Part shown: one piece after another, positions 10,199-23,303 of the stretch
Layout: the number at the start of each line of letters is the position of its first letter
Numbering within the stretch: position 1 is the stretch's first letter
Origin: Rallus limicola
Lineage: Eukaryota; Chordata; Aves; Gruiformes; Rallidae
Direction of reading: 5' to 3'
Assembly: GCA_022605955.1 (NCBI GenBank)
Contig: JAKCOZ010000261.1
Coordinates: forward strand, 62,001 to 126,000
Length of the DNA stretch: 64,000 nt
The notes under the pieces: generated by a model
What the model was told of the DNA's origin: nothing
Databases searched by the model: none
What the model saw: only the letters and a program-made list of their open reading frames with translations
Made by a program: the position numbers and the translations under genes

Positions 10199-12553
10199 CA
10201 CGAGCAGACCCTGTCACTTTGGCTCTCAGCCTTTTCCTTTGCCTGGAAAGAGGGAACATTCCTGGAACCTCCTACGGTGCTTTTCTCGGCCCTAGCAGAC
10301 TGCAGTTCAAAACATGCTAAACGTCCAGCAATAACTCCCAAAGTAAAGAAGCTAGGCCTGAAAGGCATAGCTTGTCTGAATGCTCCTAACAGGACACACG
10401 AGCAGCCCCTGTCACTTTGGCTCTCAGCCTTTTCCTTTGCCTGGAAAGAGGGAACATGCCTGGAACCTCCTACGGTGCTTTTCTCGGCCCTAGCAGACTG
10501 CAGTTCAAAACATGCTAAACGTCCAGCAATAACTCCCAAAGTAAAGAAGCTAGGCATGAAAGGCATAGCTTGTCTGAAACCTCCTAACAGGACACACGAG
10601 CAGCCCCTGTCACTTTGGCTCTCAGCCTTTTCCTTTGCCTGGAAAGAGGGAACATGCCTGGAACCTCCTACGGTGCTTTTCTCGGCCCTAGCAGACTGCA
10701 GTTCAAAACATGCTAAACGTCCAGCAATAACTCCCAAAGTAAAGAAGCTAGGCCTGAAAGGCATAGCTTGTCTGAAACCTCCTAACATGACACACGAGCA
10801 GACCCTGTCACTTTGGCTCTCAGCCTTTTCCTTTGCCTGGAAAGAGGGAACATGCCTGGAACCTCCTACGGTGCTTTTCTCGGCCCTAGCAGACTGCAGT
10901 TCAAAACATGCTAAACGTCCAGCAATAACTCCCAAAGTAAAGAAGCTAGGCCTGAAAGGCATAGCTTGTCTGAAACCTCCTAACAGGACACACAAGCAGC
11001 CCCTGTCACTTTGGCTCTCAGCCTTTTCCTTTGCCTGGAAAGAGGGAACATGCCTGGAACCTCCTACGGTGCTTTTCTCGGCCCTAGCAGACTGCAGTTC
11101 AAAACATGCTAAACGTCCAGCAATAACTCCCAAAGTAAAGAAGCTAGGCCTGAAAGGCATAGCTTGTCTGAAACCTCCTAACAGGACACACGAGCAGACC
11201 CTGTCACTTTGGCTCTCAGCCTTTTCCTTTGCCTGGAAAGAGGGAACATGCCTGGAACCTCCTACGGTGCTTTTCTCGGCCCTAGCAGACTGCAGTTCAA
11301 AACATGCTAAACGTCCAGCAATAACTCCTAAAGTAAAGAAGCTAGGCCTGAAAGGCATAGCTTGTCTGAAACCTCCTAACAGGACACACGAGCAGCCCCT
11401 GTCACTTTGGCTCTCAGCCTTTTCCTTTGCCTGGAAAGAGGGAACATGCCTGGAACCTCCTACGGTGCTTTTCTCGGCCCTAGCAGACTGCAATTCAAAA
11501 CATGCTAAACGTCCAGCAATAACTCCCAAAGTAAAGAAGCGAGGCCTGAAAGGCATAGCTTGTCTGAAACCTCCTAACAGGACACACGAGCAGACCCTGT
11601 CACTTTGGCTCTCAGCCTTTTCCTTTGCCTGGAAAGAGGGAACATGCCTGGAACCTCCTACGGTGCTTTTCTCGGCCCTAGCAGACTGCAGTTCAAAACA
11701 TGCTAAACGTCCAGCAATAACTCCCAAAGTATAGAAGCTAGGCCTGAAAGGCATAGCTTGTCTGAAACCTCCTAACAGGACACACGAGCAGCCCCTGTCA
11801 CTTTGGCTCTCAGCCTTTTCCTTTGCCTGGAAAGAGGGAACATGCCTGGAACCTCCTACGGTGCTTTTCTCGGCCCTAGCAGACTGCAGTTCAAAACATG
11901 CTAAACGTCCAGCAATAACTCCCAAAGTAAAGAAGCTAGGCCTGAAAGGCATAGCTTGTCTGAAACCTCCTAACAGGACACACGAGCAGACCCTGTCACT
12001 TTGGCTCTCAGCCTTTTCCTTTGCCTGGAAAGAGGGAACATGCCTGGAACCTCCTACGGTGCTTTTCTCGGCCCTAGCAGACTGCAGTTCAAAACATGCT
12101 AAACGTCCAGCAATAACTCCCAAAGTAAAGAAGCTAGGCCTGAAAGGCATAGCTTGTCTGAAACCTCCTAACAGGACACACGAGCAGACCCTGTCACTTT
12201 GGCTCTCAGCCTTTTCCTTTGCCTGGAAAGAGGGAACATGCCTGGAACCTCCTACGGTGCTTTTCTCGGCCCTAGCAGACTGCAGTTCAAAACATGCTAA
12301 ACGTCCAGCAATAACTCCCAAAGTAAAGAAGCTAGGCCTGAAAGGCATAGCTTGTCTGAAACCTCCTAACAGGACACACGAGCAGCCCCTGTCACTTTGG
12401 CTCTCAGCCTTTTCCTTTGCCTGGAAAGAGGGAACATGCCTGGAACCTCCTACGGTGCTTTTCTCGGCCCTAGCAGACTGCAGTTCAAAACATGCTAAAC
12501 GTCCAGCAATAACTCCCAAAGTAAAGAAGCTAGGCCTGAAAGGCATAGCTTGT
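10178..12553 (+). repeat. Block 6: 12 monomers
   Basis: The monomer at 10,374-10,393 has the unique variant ctgaatgctcc in place of ctgaaacctcc, which is the exact complement of the gcattc-type palindrome arm. Other markers are actcctaaag near 11,327, gcgaggcc near 11,539 and a TAG variant near 11,732. The last monomer has gcctg rather than the usual pre-junction gcatg. Confidence 0.88.
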
Positions 12554-12621
12554 CCTGTTAGGAGGTTTCAGACAAGCTAGGCCAGAAAGTCATAGCTTGT
12601 CTGAAACCTCCTAACAGGACA
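12551..12621. repeat. Junction palindrome 6 (altered spacer type)
   Basis: Arms 12,551-12,579 and 12,593-12,621, perfect, with the ggccagaaagtca spacer. It is the only junction whose upstream monomer lacks gcatg. The gaacattcctgg variant follows near 12,678. Confidence 0.92.
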
Positions 12622-13392
12622 CACGAGCAGACCCTGTCACTTTGGCTCTCAGCCTTTTCCTTTGCCTGGAAAGAGGGAACATTCCTGGAACCTCCTACGG
12701 TGCTTTTCTCGGCCCTAGCAGACTGCAGTTCAAAACATGCTAAACGTCCAGCAATAACTCCCAAAGTAAAGAAGCTAGGCCTGAAAGGCATAGCTTGTCT
12801 GAAACCTCCTAACAGGACACACGAGCAGCCCCTGTCACTTTGGCTCTCAGCCTTTTCCTTTGCCTGGAAAGAGGGAACATGCCTGGAACCTCCTACGGTG
12901 CTTTTCTCGGCCCTAGCAGACTGCAGTTCAAAACATGCTAAACGTCCAGCAATAACTCCCAAAGTAAAGAAGCTAGGCATGAAAGGCATAGCTTGTCTGA
13001 AACCTCCTAACAGGACACACGAGCAGCCCCTGTCACTTTGGCTCTCAGCCTTTTCCTTTGCCTGGAAAGAGGGAACATGCCTGGAACCTCCTACGGTGCT
13101 TTTCTCGGCCCTAGCAGACTGCAGTTCAAAACATGCTAAACGTCCAGCAATAACTCCCAAAGTAAAGAAGCTAGGCCTGAAAGGCATAGCTTGTCTGAAA
13201 CCTCCTAACATGACACACGAGCAGCCCCTGTCACTTTGGTTCTCAGCCTTTTCCTTTGCCTGGAAAGAGGGAACATGCCTGGAACATCCTACGGTGCTTT
13301 TCTCGGCCCTAGCAGACTGCAGTTCAAAACATGCTAAACGTCCAGCAATAACTCCCAAAGTAAAGAAGCTAGGCATGAAAGGCATAGCTTGT
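12601..13392 (+). repeat. Block 7: 4 monomers
   Basis: The first monomer has gaacattcctgg, the next carries gcatg, the third has the linked atgacac plus ggttctc pair and gaacatcctacgg (near 13,272-13,285), and the last carries gcatg before the junction. The final three match the end of block 3. Confidence 0.88.
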
Positions 13393-13460
13393 CCTGTTAG
13401 GAGCATTCAGACAAGCTAGGCCTGAAAGGCATAGCTTGTCTGAAACCTCCTAACAGGACA
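13390..13460. repeat. Junction palindrome 7 (gcattc type)
   Basis: Arms 13,390-13,418 and 13,432-13,460, two mismatches, with the same flanks as palindromes 3 and 8. Confidence 0.92.
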
Positions 13461-16400
13461 CACGAGCAGACCCTGTCACTTTGGCTCTCAGCCTTTTCCT
13501 TTGCCTGGAAAGAGGGAACATGCCTGGAACCTCCTACGGTGCTTTTCTCGGCCCTAGCAGACTGCAATTCAAAACATGCTAAACGTCCAGCAATAACTCC
13601 CAAAGTAAAGAAGCTAGGCCTGAAAGGCATAGCTTGTCTGAAACCTCCTAACATGACACACGAGCAGTCCCTGTCACTTTGGTTCTCAGCCTTTTCCTTT
13701 GCCTGGAAAGAGGGAACATGCCTGGAACCTCCTACGGTGCTTTTCTCGGCCCTAGCAGACTGCAGTTCAAAACATGCTAAACGTCCAGCAATAACTCCCA
13801 AAGTAAAGAAGCTAGGCCTGAAAGGCATAGCTTGTCTGAAACCTCCTAACAGGACACACGAGCAGCCCCTGTCACTTTGGCTCTCAGCCTTTTCCTTTGC
13901 CTGGAAAGAGGGAACATGCCTGGAACCTCCTACGGTGCTTTTCTCGGCCCTAGCAGACTGCAGTTCAAAACATGCTAAACGTCCAGCAATAACTCCCAAA
14001 GTAAAGAAGCTAGGCCTGAAAGGCATAGCTTGTCTGAAACCTCCTAACATGACACACGAGCAGCCCCTGTCACTTTGGTTCTCAGCCTTTTCCTTTGCCT
14101 GGAAAGAGGGAACATGCCTGGAACCTCCTACGGTGCTTTTCTCGGCCCTAGCAGACTGCAGTTCAAAACATGCTAAACGTCCAGCAATAACTCCCAAAGT
14201 AAAGAAGCTAGGCCTGAAAGGCATAGCTTGTCTGAAACCTCCTAACAGGACACACGAGCAGCCCCTGTCACTTTGGCTCTCAGCCTTTTCCTTTGCCTGG
14301 AAAGAGGGAACATGCCTGGAACCTCCTACGGTGCTTTTCTCGGCCCTAGCAGACTGCAGTTCAAAACATGCTAAACGTCCAGCAATAACTCCCAAAGTAA
14401 AGAAGCTAGGCCTGAAAGGCATAGCTTGTCTGAAACCTCCTAACAGGACACACGAGCAGCCCCTGTCACTTTGGCTCTCAGCCTTTTCCTTTGCCTGGAA
14501 AGAGGGAACATGCCTGGAACCTCCTACGGTGCTTTTCTCGGCCCTAGCAGACTGCAATTCAAAACATGCTAAACGTCCAGCAATAACTCCCAAAGTAAAG
14601 AAGCTAGGCCTGAAAGGCATAGCTTGTCTGAAACCTCCTAACAGGACACACGAGCAGACCCTGTCACTTTGGCTCTCAGCCTTTTCCTTTGCTCGAAAGA
14701 GGGAACATGCCTGGAACCTCCTACGGTGCTTTTCTCGGCCCTAGCAGACTGCAGTTCAAAACATGCTAAACGTCCAGCAATAACTCCCAAAGTAAAGAAG
14801 CTAGGCCTGAAAGGCATAGCTTGTCTGAAACCTCCTAACAGGACACACGAGCAGCCCCTGTCACTTTGGCTCTCAGCCTTTTCCTTTGCCTGGAAAGAGG
14901 GAATATGCCTGGAACCTCCTACGGTGCTTTTCTCGGCCCTAGCAAACTGCAGCTCAAAACATGCTAAACGTCCAGCAATAACTCCCAAAGTAAAGAAGCT
15001 AGGCCTGAAAGGCATAGCTTGTCTGAAACCTCCTAACAGGACACACGAGCAGACCCTGTCACTTTGGCTCTCAGCCTTTTCCTTTGCCTGGAAAGAGGGA
15101 ACATGCCTGGAACCTCCTACGGTGCTTTTCTCGGCACTAGCAGACTGCAATTCAAAACATGCTAAACGTCCAGCAATAACTCCCAAAGTAAAGAAGCTAG
15201 GCCTGAAAGGCATAGCTTGTCTGAAACCTCCTAACATGACACACGAGCAGCCCCTGTCACTTTGGTTCTCAGCCTTTTCCTTTGCCTGGAAAGAGGGAAC
15301 ATGCCTGGAACCTCCTACGGTGCTTTTCTCGGCCCTAGCAGACTGCAGTTCAAAACATGCTAAACGTCCAGCAATAACTCCCAAAGTAAAGAAGCTAGGC
15401 CTGAAAGGCATAGCTTGTCTGAAACCTCCTAACAGGACACACGAGCAGCCCCTGTCACTTTGGCTCTCAGCCTTTTCCTTTGCCTGGAAAGAGGGAACAT
15501 GCCTGGAACCTCCTACGGTGCTTTTCTCGGCCCTAGCAGACTGCAGTTCAAAACATGCTCAACGTCCAGCAATAACTCCCAAAGTAAAGAAGCTAGGCCT
15601 GAAAGGCATAGCTTGTCTGAAACCTCCTAACATGACACACGAGCAGCCCCTGTCACTTTGGTTCTCAGCCTTTTCCTTTGCCTGGAAAGAGGGAACATGC
15701 CTGGAACCTCCTACGGTGCTTTTCTCGGCCCTAGCAGACTGCAGTTCAAAACATGCTCAACGTCCAGCAATAACTCCCAAAGTAAAGAAGCTAGGCCTGA
15801 AAGGCATAGCTTGTCTGAAACCTCCTAACATGACACACGAGCAGCCCCTGTCACTTTGGTTCTCAGCCTTTTCCTTTGCCTGGAAAGAGGGAACATGCCT
15901 GGAACCTCCTACGGTGCTTTTCTCGGCCCTAGCAGACTGCAGTTCAAAACATGCTAAACGTCCAGCAATAACTCCCAAAGTAAAGAAGCTAGGCCTGAAA
16001 GGCATAGCTTGTCTGAAAACTCCTAAACAGGACACACGAGCAGACCCTGTCACTTTGGCTCTCAGCCTTTTCCTTTGCCTGGAAAGAGGGAACATGCCTG
16101 GAACCTCCTACGGTGCTTTTCTCGGCCCTAGCAGACTGCAGTTCAAAACATGCTAAACGTCCAGCAATAACTCCCAAAGTATAGAAGCTAGGCCTGAAAG
16201 GCATAGCTTGTCTGAAACCTCCTAACAGGACACACGAGCAGCCCCTGTCACTTTGGCTCTCAGCCTTTTCCTTTGCCTGGAAAGAGGGAACATGCCTGGA
16301 ACCTCCTACGGTGCTTTTCTCGGCCCTAGCAGACTGCAGTTCAAAACATGCTAAACATCCAGCAATAACTCCCAAAGTAAAGAAGCTAGGCCTGAAAGGC

Positions 16401-18983
16401 ATAGCTTGTCTGAAACCTCCTAACATGACACACGAGCAGCCCCTGTCACTTTGGTTCTCAGCCTTTTCCTTTGCCTGGAAAGAGGGAACATGCCTGGAAC
16501 CTCCTACGGTGCTTTTCTCGGCCCTAGCAGACTGCAGTTCAAAACATGCTAAACGTCCAGCAATAACTCCCAAAGTAAAGAAGCTAGGCCTGAAAGGCAT
16601 AGCTTGTCTGAAACCTCCTAACAGGACACACAAGCATCCCCTGTCACTTTGGCTCTCAGCCTTTTCCTTTGCCTGGAAAGAGGGAACATGCCTGGAACCT
16701 CCTACGGTGCTTTTCTCGGCCCTAGCAGACTGCAGTTCAAAACATGCTAAACGTCCAGCAATAACTCCCAAAGTAAAGAAGCTAGGCCTGAAAGGCATAG
16801 CTTGTCTGAAACCTCCTAACAGGACACACGAGCAGCCCCTGTCACTTTGGCTCTCAGCCTTTTCCTTTGCCTGGAAAGAGGGAACATGCCTGGAACCTCC
16901 TACGGTGCTTTTCTCGGCCCTAGCAGACTGCAGTTCAAAACATGCTAAACGTCCAGCAATAACTCCCAAAGTAAAGAAGCTAGGCCTGAAAGGCATAGCT
17001 TGTCTGAAACCTCCTAACAGGACACACGAGCAGCCCCTGTCACTTTGGCTCTCAGCCTTTTCCTTTGCCTGGAAAGAGGGAACATGCCTGGAACCTCCTA
17101 CGGTGCTTTTCTCGGCCCTAGCAGACTGCAGTTCAAAACATGCTAAACGTCCAGCAATAACTCCCAAAGTAAAGAAGCTAGGCCTGAAAGGCATAGCTTG
17201 TCTGAAAACTCCTAAACAGGACACACGAGCAGACCCTGTCACTTTGGCTCTCAGCCTTTTCCTTTGCCTGGAAAGAGGGAACATGCCTGGAACCTCCTAC
17301 GGTGCTTTTCTCGGCCCTAGCAGACTGCAGTTCAAAACATGCTAAACGTCCAGCAATAACTCCCAAAGTATAGAAGCTAGGCCTGAAAGGCATAGCTTGT
17401 CTGAAACCTCCTAACAGGACACACGAGCAGCCCCTGTCACTTTGGCTCTCAGCCTTTTCCTTTGCCTGGAAAGAGGGAACATGCCTGGAACCTCCTACGG
17501 TGCTTTTCTCGGCCCTAGCAGACTGCAGTTCAAAACATGCTAAACATCCAGCAATAACTCCCAAAGTAAAGAAGCTAGGCCTGAAAGGCATAGCTTGTCT
17601 GAAACCTCCTAACATGACACACGAGCAGCCCCTGTCACTTTGGTTCTCAGCCTTTTCCTTTGCCTGGAAAGAGGGAACATGCCTGGAACCTCCTACGGTG
17701 CTTTTCTCGGCCCTAGCAGACTGCAGTTCAAAACATGCTAAACGTCCAGCAATAACTCCCAAAGTAAAGAAGCTAGGCCTGAAAGGCATAGCTTGTCTGA
17801 AACCTCCTAACAGGACACACAAGCAGCCGCTGTCACTTTGGCTCTCAGCCTTTTCCTTTGCCTGGAAAGAGGGAACATGCCTGGAACCTCCTACGGTGCT
17901 TTTCTCGGCCATAGCAGACTGTAGTTCAAAACATGCTAAACGTCCAGCAATAACTCCCAAAGTAAAGAAGCTAGGCCTGAAAGGCATAGCTTGTCTGAAA
18001 CCTCCTAACAGGACAAACGAGCAGCCCCTGTCACTTTGGCTCTCAGCCTTTTCCTTTGCCTGGAAAGAGGGAACATTCCTGGAACCTCCTACGGTGCTTT
18101 TCTCGGCCCTAGAAGACTGCAGTTCAAAACATGCTAAACGTCCAGCAATAACTCCCAAAATAAAGAAGCTAGGCCTGAAAGGCATAGCTTGTCTGAAACC
18201 TCCTAACAGGACACACGAGCAGACCCTGTCACTTTGGCTCTCAGCCTTTTCCTTTGCCTGGAAAGAGGGAACATGCCTGGAACCTCCTACGGCGCTTTTC
18301 TCGGCCCTAGCAGACTGCAGGTCAAAACATGCTAAACGTCCAGCAATAACTCCCAAAGTAAAGAAGCTAGGCCTGAAAGGCATAGCTTGTCTGAAACCTC
18401 CTAACAGGACACACGAGCAGCCCCTGTCACTTTGGCTCTCAGCCTTTTCCTTTGCCTGGAAAGAGGGAACATGCCTGGAACCTCCTACGGTGCTTTTCTC
18501 GGCCCTAGCAGACTGCAGTTCAAAACATGCTAAACGTCCAGCAATAACTCCCAAAGTAAAGAAGCTAGGCATGAAAGGCATAGCTTGTCTGAAACCTCCT
18601 AACAGACACACGAGCAGCCCCTGTCACTTTGGCTCTCAGCCTTTTCCTTTGCCTGGAAAGAGGGAACATGCCTGGAACCTCCTACGGTGCTTTTCTCGGC
18701 CCTAGCAGACTGCAGTTCAAAACATGCTAAACGTCCAGCAATAACTCCCAAAGTAAAGAAGCTAGGCCTGAAAGGCATAGCTTGTCTGAAACCTCCTAAC
18801 ATGACACACGAGCAGCCCCTGTCACTTTGGTTCTCAGCCTTTTCCTTTGCCTGGAAAGAGGGAACATGCCTGGAACATCCTACGGTGCTTTTCTCGGCCC
18901 TAGCAGACTGCAGTTCAAAACATGCTAAACGTCCAGCAATAACTCCCAAAGTAAAGAAGCTAGGCATGAAAGGCATAGCTTGT
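13440..18983 (+). repeat. Block 8: 28 monomers (indels cancel)
   Basis: This is the second longest junction-free stretch. It holds four single-base indels: -1 near 14,693 (gctcgaaag), +1 near 16,024 and 17,213 (aaaactcctaaacagg), and -1 near 18,604 (aacagacac). A six-monomer unit with its extra base is tandemly repeated at an offset of 1,189 bp (about 16,018 and 17,207). A post-junction-type monomer (ggcactag, caattc) lies inside the block near 15,134 without a junction. AATAAA variant at 18,159-18,164. Confidence 0.87.
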
Positions 18984-19051
18984 CCTGTTAGGAGCATTCA
19001 GACAAGCTAGGCCTGAAAGGCATAGCTTGTCTGAAACCTCCTAACAGGACA
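18981..19051. repeat. Junction palindrome 8 (gcattc type)
   Basis: Arms 18,981-19,009 and 19,023-19,051, two mismatches. Confidence 0.92.
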
Positions 19052-20614
19052 CACGAGCAGACCCTGTCACTTTGGCTTTCAGCCTTTTCCTTTGCCTGGA
19101 AAGAGGGAACATGCCTGGAACCTCCTACGGTGCTTTTCTCGGCCCTAGCAGACTGCAATTCAAAACATGCTAAACGTCCAGCAATAACTCCCAAAGTAAA
19201 GAAGCTAGGCCTGAAAGGCATAGCTTGTCTGAAACCTCCTAACATGACACACGAGCAGTCCCTGTCACTTTGGTTCTCAGCCTTTTCCTTTGCCTGGAAA
19301 GAGGGAACATGCCTGGAACCTCCTACGGTGCTTTTCTCGGCCCTAGCAGACTGCAGTTCAAAACATGCTAAACTTCCAGCAATAACTCCCAAAGTAAAGA
19401 AGCTAGGCCTGAAAGGCATAGCTTGTCTGAAACCTCCTAACAGGACACACGAGCAGCCCCTGTCACTTTGGCTCTCAGCCTTTTCCTTTGCCTGGAAAGA
19501 GGGAACATGCCTGGAACCTCCTACGGTGCTTTTCTCGGCCCTAGCAGACTGCAGTTCAAAACATGCTAAACGTCCAGCAATAACTCCCAAAGTAAAGAAG
19601 CTAGGCCTGAAAGGCATAGCTTGTCTGAAACCTCCTAACATGACACACGAGCAGCCCCTGTCACTTTGGCTCTCAGCCTTTTCCTTTGCCTGGAAAGAGG
19701 GAACATGCCTGGAACCTCCTACGGTGCTTTTCTCGGCCCTAGCAGACTGCAGTTCAAAACATGCTAAACGTCCAGCAATAACTCCCAAAGTATAGAAGCT
19801 AGGCCTGAAAGGCATAGCTTGTCTGAAACCTCCTAACAGGACACACGAGCAGCCCCTGTCACTTTGGCTCTCAGCCTTTTCCTTTGCCTGGAAAGAGGGA
19901 ACATGCCTGGAACCTCCTACGGTGCTTTTCTCGGCCCTAGCAGACTGCAGTTCAAAACATGCTAAACGTCCAGCAATAACTCCCAAAGTAAAGAAGCTAG
20001 GCCTGAAAGGCATAGCTTGTCTGAAACCTCCTAACAGGACACACGAGCAGACCCTGTCACTTTGGCTCTCAGCCTTTTCCTTTGCCTGGAAAGAGGGAAC
20101 ATGCCTGGAACCTCCTACGGTGCTTTTCTCGGCCCTAGCAGACTGCAGTTCAAAACATGCTAAACGTCCAGCAATAACTCCCAAAGTAAAGAAGCTAGGC
20201 CTGAAAGGCATAGCTTGTCTGAAACCTCCTAACAGGACACACGAGCAGACCCTGTCACTTTGGCTCTCAGCCTTTTCCTTTGCCTGGAAAGAGGGAACAT
20301 GCCTGGAACCTCCTACGGTGCTTTTCTCGGCCCTAGCAGACTGCAGTTCAAAACATGCTAAACGTCCAGCAATAACTCCCAAAGTAAAGAAGCTAGGCCT
20401 GAAAGGCATAGCTTGTCTGAAACCTCCTAACATGACACACGAGCAGCCCCTGTCACTTTGGTTCTCAGCCTTTTCCTTTGCCTGGAAAGAGGGAACATGC
20501 CTGGAACCTCCTACGGTGCTTTTCTCAGGCCTTGCAGACTGCAGTTCAAAACATGCTAAACGTCCAGCAATAACTCCCAAAGTAAAGAAGCTAGGCATGA
20601 AAGGCATAGCTTGT
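19031..20614 (+). repeat. Block 9: 8 monomers
   Basis: Private variants are ggctttcag (near 19,075) and aaacttccagc (near 19,371). A TAG variant is near 19,793. The last full monomer carries ctcaggccttgc (near 20,525). From about 19,530 onwards the block repeats 2,621 bp downstream. Confidence 0.88.
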
Positions 20615-20682
20615 CCTGTTAGGAGCATTCAGACAAGCTAGGCCTGAAAGGCATAGCTTGTCTGAAACCTCCTAACAGGACA
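20612..20682. repeat. Junction palindrome 9 (gcattc type)
   Basis: Arms 20,612-20,640 and 20,654-20,682, two mismatches. It is duplicated 2,621 bp downstream as palindrome 10. Confidence 0.92.
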
Positions 20683-23235
20683 CACGAGCAGACCCTGTCA
20701 CTTTGGCTCTCAGCCTTTTCCTTTGCCTGGAAAGAGGGAACATGCCTGGAACCTCCTACGGTGCTTTTCTCGGCCCTAGCAGACTGCAATTCAAAACATG
20801 CTAAACGTCCAGCAATAACTCCCAAAGTAAAGAAGCTAGGCCTGAAAGGCATAGCTTGTCTGAAACCTCCTAACATGACACACGAGCAGTCCCTGTCACT
20901 TTGGTTCTCAGCCTTTTCCTTTGCCTGGAAAGAGGGAACATGCCTGGAACCTCCTACGGTGCTTTTCTCGGCCCTAGCAGACTGCAGTTCAAAACATGCT
21001 AAACGTCCAGCAATAACTCCCAAAGTAAAGAAGCTAGGCCTGAAAGGCATAGCTTGTCTGAAACCTCCTAACATGACACACGAGCAGACCCTGTCACTTT
21101 GGCTCTCAGCCTTTTCCTTTGCCTGGAAAGAGGGAACATGCCTGGAACCTCCTACGGTGCTTTTCTCGGCCCTAGCAGACTGCAGTTCAAAACATGCTAA
21201 ACGTCCAGCAATAACTCCCAAAGTAAAGAAGCTAGGCCTGAAAGGCATAGCTTGTCTGAAACCTCCTAACAGGACACACAAGCAGCCCCTGTCACTTTGG
21301 CTCTCAGCCTTTTCCTTTGCCTGGAAAGAGGGAACATGCCTGGAACCTCCTACGGTGCTTTTCTCGGCCCTAGCAGACTGCAGTTCAAAACATGCTAAAC
21401 GTCCAGCAATAACTCCCAAAGTAAAGAAGCTAGGCCTGAAAGGCATAGCTTGTCTGAAACCTCCTAACAGGACACACGAGCAGCCCCTGTCACTTTGGCT
21501 CTCAGCCTTTTCCTTTGCCTGGAAAGAGGGAACATGCCTGGAACCTCCTACGGTGCTTTTCTCGGCCCTAGCAGACTGCAGTTCAAAACATGCTAAACGT
21601 CCAGCAATAACTCCCAAAGTAAAGAAGCTAGGCCTGAAAGGCATAGCTTGTCTGAAACCTCCTAACAGGACACACGAGCAGCCCCTGTCACTTTGGCTCT
21701 CAGCCTTTTCCTTTGCCTGGAAAGAGGGAACATGCCTGGAACCTCCTACGGTGCTTTTCTCGGCCCTAGCAGACTGCAATTCAAAACATGCTAAACGTCC
21801 AGCAATAACTCCCAAAGTAAAGAAGCGAGGCCTGAAAGGCATAGCTTGTCTGAAACCTCCTAACAGGACACACGAGCAGACCCTGTCACTTTGGCTCTCA
21901 GCCTTTTCCTTTGCCTGGAAAGAGGGAACATGCCTGGAACCTCCTACGGTGCTTTTCTCGGCCCTAGCAGACTGCAGTTCAAAACATGCTAAACGTCCAG
22001 CAATAACTCCCAAAGTATAGAAGCTAGGCCTGAAAGGCATAGCTTGTCTGAAACCTCCTAACAGGACACACGAGCAGCCCCTGTCACTTTGGCTCTCAGC
22101 CTTTTCCTTTGCCTGGAAAGAGGGAACATGCCTGGAACCTCCTACGGTGCTTTTCTCGGCCCTAGCAGACTGCAGTTCAAAACATGCTAAACGTCCAGCA
22201 ATAACTCCCAAAGTAAAGAAGCTAGGCCTGAAAGGCATAGCTTGTCTGAAACCTCCTAACATGACACACGAGCAGCCCCTGTCACTTTGGCTCTCAGCCT
22301 TTTCCTTTGCCTGGAAAGAGGGAACATGCCTGGAACCTCCTACGGTGCTTTTCTCGGCCCTAGCAGACTGCAGTTCAAAACATGCTAAACGTCCAGCAAT
22401 AACTCCCAAAGTATAGAAGCTAGGCCTGAAAGGCATAGCTTGTCTGAAACCTCCTAACAGGACACACGAGCAGCCCCTGTCACTTTGGCTCTCAGCCTTT
22501 TCCTTTGCCTGGAAAGAGGGAACATGCCTGGAACCTCCTACGGTGCTTTTCTCGGCCCTAGCAGACTGCAGTTCAAAACATGCTAAACGTCCAGCAATAA
22601 CTCCCAAAGTAAAGAAGCTAGGCCTGAAAGGCATAGCTTGTCTGAAACCTCCTAACAGGACACACGAGCAGACCCTGTCACTTTGGCTCTCAGCCTTTTC
22701 CTTTGCCTGGAAAGAGGGAACATGCCTGGAACCTCCTACGGTGCTTTTCTCGGCCCTAGCAGACTGCAGTTCAAAACATGCTAAACGTCCAGCAATAACT
22801 CCCAAAGTAAAGAAGCTAGGCCTGAAAGGCATAGCTTGTCTGAAACCTCCTAACAGGACACACGAGCAGACCCTGTCACTTTGGCTCTCAGCCTTTTCCT
22901 TTGCCTGGAAAGAGGGAACATGCCTGGAACCTCCTACGGTGCTTTTCTCGGCCCTAGCAGACTGCAGTTCAAAACATGCTAAACGTCCAGCAATAACTCC
23001 CAAAGTAAAGAAGCTAGGCCTGAAAGGCATAGCTTGTCTGAAACCTCCTAACATGACACACGAGCAGCCCCTGTCACTTTGGTTCTCAGCCTTTTCCTTT
23101 GCCTGGAAAGAGGGAACATGCCTGGAACCTCCTACGGTGCTTTTCTCAGGCCTTGCAGACTGCAGTTCAAAACATGCTAAACGTCCAGCAATAACTCCCA
23201 AAGTAAAGAAGCTAGGCATGAAAGGCATAGCTTGT
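20662..23235 (+). repeat. Block 10: 13 monomers
   Basis: Markers in order are caattc with gcagtccctg (near 20,788-20,892), acacaagcagccc (near 21,276), gcgaggcc (near 21,825), TAG variants near 22,018 and 22,414, and ctcaggccttgc (near 23,146). Most of it recurs in block 11, which lacks the two monomers around 22,147-22,542. Confidence 0.88.
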
Positions 23236-23303
23236 CCTGTTAGGAGCATTCAGACAAGCTAGGCCTGAAAGGCATAGCTTGTCTGAAACCTCCTAACAGG
23301 ACA
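23233..23303. repeat. Junction palindrome 10 (gcattc type)
   Basis: Arms 23,233-23,261 and 23,275-23,303, two mismatches. This is the last copy of the gcattc subtype in the window. Confidence 0.92.
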
